7,401 bases of DNA from JAABYT01 sp041581935 (GTDB taxonomy: Bacteria; Pseudomonadota; Gammaproteobacteria; HK1), in assembly GCA_041581935.1 (NCBI GenBank), contig JBFICP010000155.1, positions 1 to 7,401 on the forward strand. The letters run 5' to 3'. A program made the translations under genes and the position numbers. Positions within the stretch are counted from its first letter, which is position 1, and each line of letters begins with the position of its first letter. Shown piece by piece: positions 6,295-7,401 of the stretch. Under the pieces are notes generated by a model. The model worked only from the letters and a program-made list of their open reading frames with translations. It had not been told where the DNA came from and ran no database searches.

Positions 6295-7401
6295 ATGCGT
6301 GTCGCGGTCGCCACTTTGGCGCCGTTTCGCACCGTGGCGGAGCAGCTCGCGGTGAGCCGCGCGGCCCTGCGGGTGCGGAGCCTGCTCGGCGTGCTGGCGC
6401 TACTGGTGGTGGGCTCGATCAGCGCCAATGTCTATCTCGTGCTCGGGACCGAGCTCAGCCCTTCACAGCTCGCCCTGGCGTTGGTGCTCGAGGCGGTTGT
6501 GCTGGTCGCCGGCATCGCGCTCGTCTGGACGTGGCTGGAGACGCGGATTCTGCATCCGCTGCGGGTGCTCGAGGACGACGTCGACCTGGTGGTGCACGGC
6601 AACCCCGGCCACAGCGCCGAGCCACCCGCCGGACACGGTCTGGGTGGCCTGCCCGATGCCGTCAATCGCCTGGCCGGGGAGTTCGCGCGGGTGCGCGTCG
6701 AAACCGCCAAGGCGATGGAGTCGGCCCGCGCCGGCTCGGAAAGGCGCCGCACGCGATTGGAAGCGATTTTGAGGGATCTCAGCGAAGCGGTCATCGTATG
6801 CACCCCCCAGCATCGGGTGGTGCTGTTCAACGAATCCGCGGCGGCGCTGCTGGCCGAATCCGGCGAAATCGGCATCGGGCGCATGCTCACGACACTCGTG
6901 CAGCCGGCGTCGCTGCGCGGTGCCCTGGCGGAGCTCAATCGCCGCCGCCAGCGCGGCGACAGCGCGTCCGAGGTGGTCGCCTGCGAGTGCCGGCTTTGCG
7001 CGGATGGCCACGAGCCCCTGGCGGGGCGTATGCGGCTGGTGGTCGAGCGCGATGGTTCGGCGAGCGGATACGTTCTGGTTCTCGGTGGCGACACGGTCGC
7101 GCGTGTCGTGCCTCAGCCGGGCCTCGATGTGCTAGAACGGCCCGCCTTCTACGACTTCGACCTCTTCGATCAGGCGCTGGACCGCGATCTCCTGGCTGCG
7201 CCGCTGCGCGAACTGAGTCTGGTGGTGTTCGATACCGAAACTACCGGACTCGAGCCGTCACGCGGCGACGAGATCGTACAGATCGCCGGTGTGCGCGTGC
7301 TGAACGCGCGCTTGCTCGACGACGATCGATTCGACGAGCTGGTCAATCCCGGGCGTCCGATACCCAGGGCGTCATCGCGGATTCATGGCATTAGCGACGA
7401 G
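6295..7401 (+). CDS. membrane-anchored PAS-like/DnaQ-type 3'-5' exonuclease, 3' end beyond the window
   Basis: 369 codons are visible and no stop is reached. An in-frame TAA (6292-6294) lies immediately before ATG 6295, so the start cannot be further upstream; the ribosome site is weak. Order of parts: a basic N-terminal helix, two hydrophobic segments (about 29-50 and 57-80) likely forming a membrane hairpin, a HAMP-like linker (about 81-150: RILHPLRVLEDDVDLVVHG), a probable PAS domain (about 151-265: LEAILRDLSEAVIVC, then VVLFNESAAALL), a linker, and the start of a DnaQ/RNase T exonuclease domain from about 306. Exo motif I DTETTG (313-318) supplies two metal-binding acids, and IHGISDE (363-369) is the usual segment before Exo II. 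Exo II and III are outside the window. This is not the replicative epsilon subunit, which is soluble and starts with the nuclease domain. Role inferred: signal-responsive, membrane-tethered nuclease. Confidence 0.85.
   Translation, partial: MRVAVATLAPFRTVAEQLAVSRAALRVRSLLGVLALLVVGSISANVYLVLGTELSPSQLALALVLEAVVLVAGIALVWTWLETRILHPLRVLEDDVDLVVHGNPGHSAEPPAGHGLGGLPDAVNRLAGEFARVRVETAKAMESARAGSERRRTRLEAILRDLSEAVIVCTPQHRVVLFNESAAALLAESGEIGIGRMLTTLVQPASLRGALAELNRRRQRGDSASEVVACECRLCADGHEPLAGRMRLVVERDGSASGYVLVLGGDTVARVVPQPGLDVLERPAFYDFDLFDQALDRDLLAAPLRELSLVVFDTETTGLEPSRGDEIVQIAGVRVLNARLLDDDRFDELVNPGRPIPRASSRIHGISDE

Noticed and set aside
6174..7394. 406-codon plus-strand open frame rich in Arg, Gly and Ala
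   Set aside because: It overlaps the exonuclease gene in another frame and shows the low-complexity composition of an out-of-frame GC-rich read. The exonuclease frame carries DTETTG and membrane segments.

Overview
The window is GC-rich (low-60s percent by eye) and densely coding. It contains no tRNA, rRNA, CRISPR array or mobile element that I can see. The protein types point to a Gram-negative proteobacterium, most likely gammaproteobacterial: a GpmA very close to the E. coli enzyme, an AvtA colinear with E. coli AvtA, and a TolC-family outer-membrane channel directly behind a Pcm-like methyltransferase. The species cannot be named from this sequence.

Layout: (1) 1-738, plus strand, 2,3-bisphosphoglycerate-dependent phosphoglycerate mutase, missing about its first five codons at the window edge. 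(2) Four minus-strand genes running right to left from about 6002 to 761: a Pcm-like methyltransferase, a TolC-family channel 36 bp behind it, then after a 121-bp gap a valine--pyruvate-type aminotransferase (AvtA), whose last 14 bp overlap the start of an MsbA-type ABC exporter. The exporter converges on gpmA with only 22 bp between the stop codons. (3) 5989-6294, a divergent intergenic region with an AT-rich island carrying -10-like boxes on both strands and, on the minus side, an unusual leader. (4) 6295 to the window end, plus strand, the N-terminal part of a membrane-anchored PAS-like/DnaQ-type exonuclease fusion.

Functionally, gpmA is glycolysis, AvtA is alanine/valine metabolism, and TolC and the ABC exporter are envelope or export components. 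Nothing in the window links these into one pathway except the tight avtA/ABC overlap. No membrane-fusion protein is present, so a complete type I secretion system is not encoded here.

The least ordinary items are the mini-cistron leader of the methyltransferase, where a near-perfect Shine-Dalgarno sequence serves a five-codon ORF whose stop overlaps the real start, and the membrane-tethered sensor-like exonuclease. I see no clear evidence of a wholly new system.
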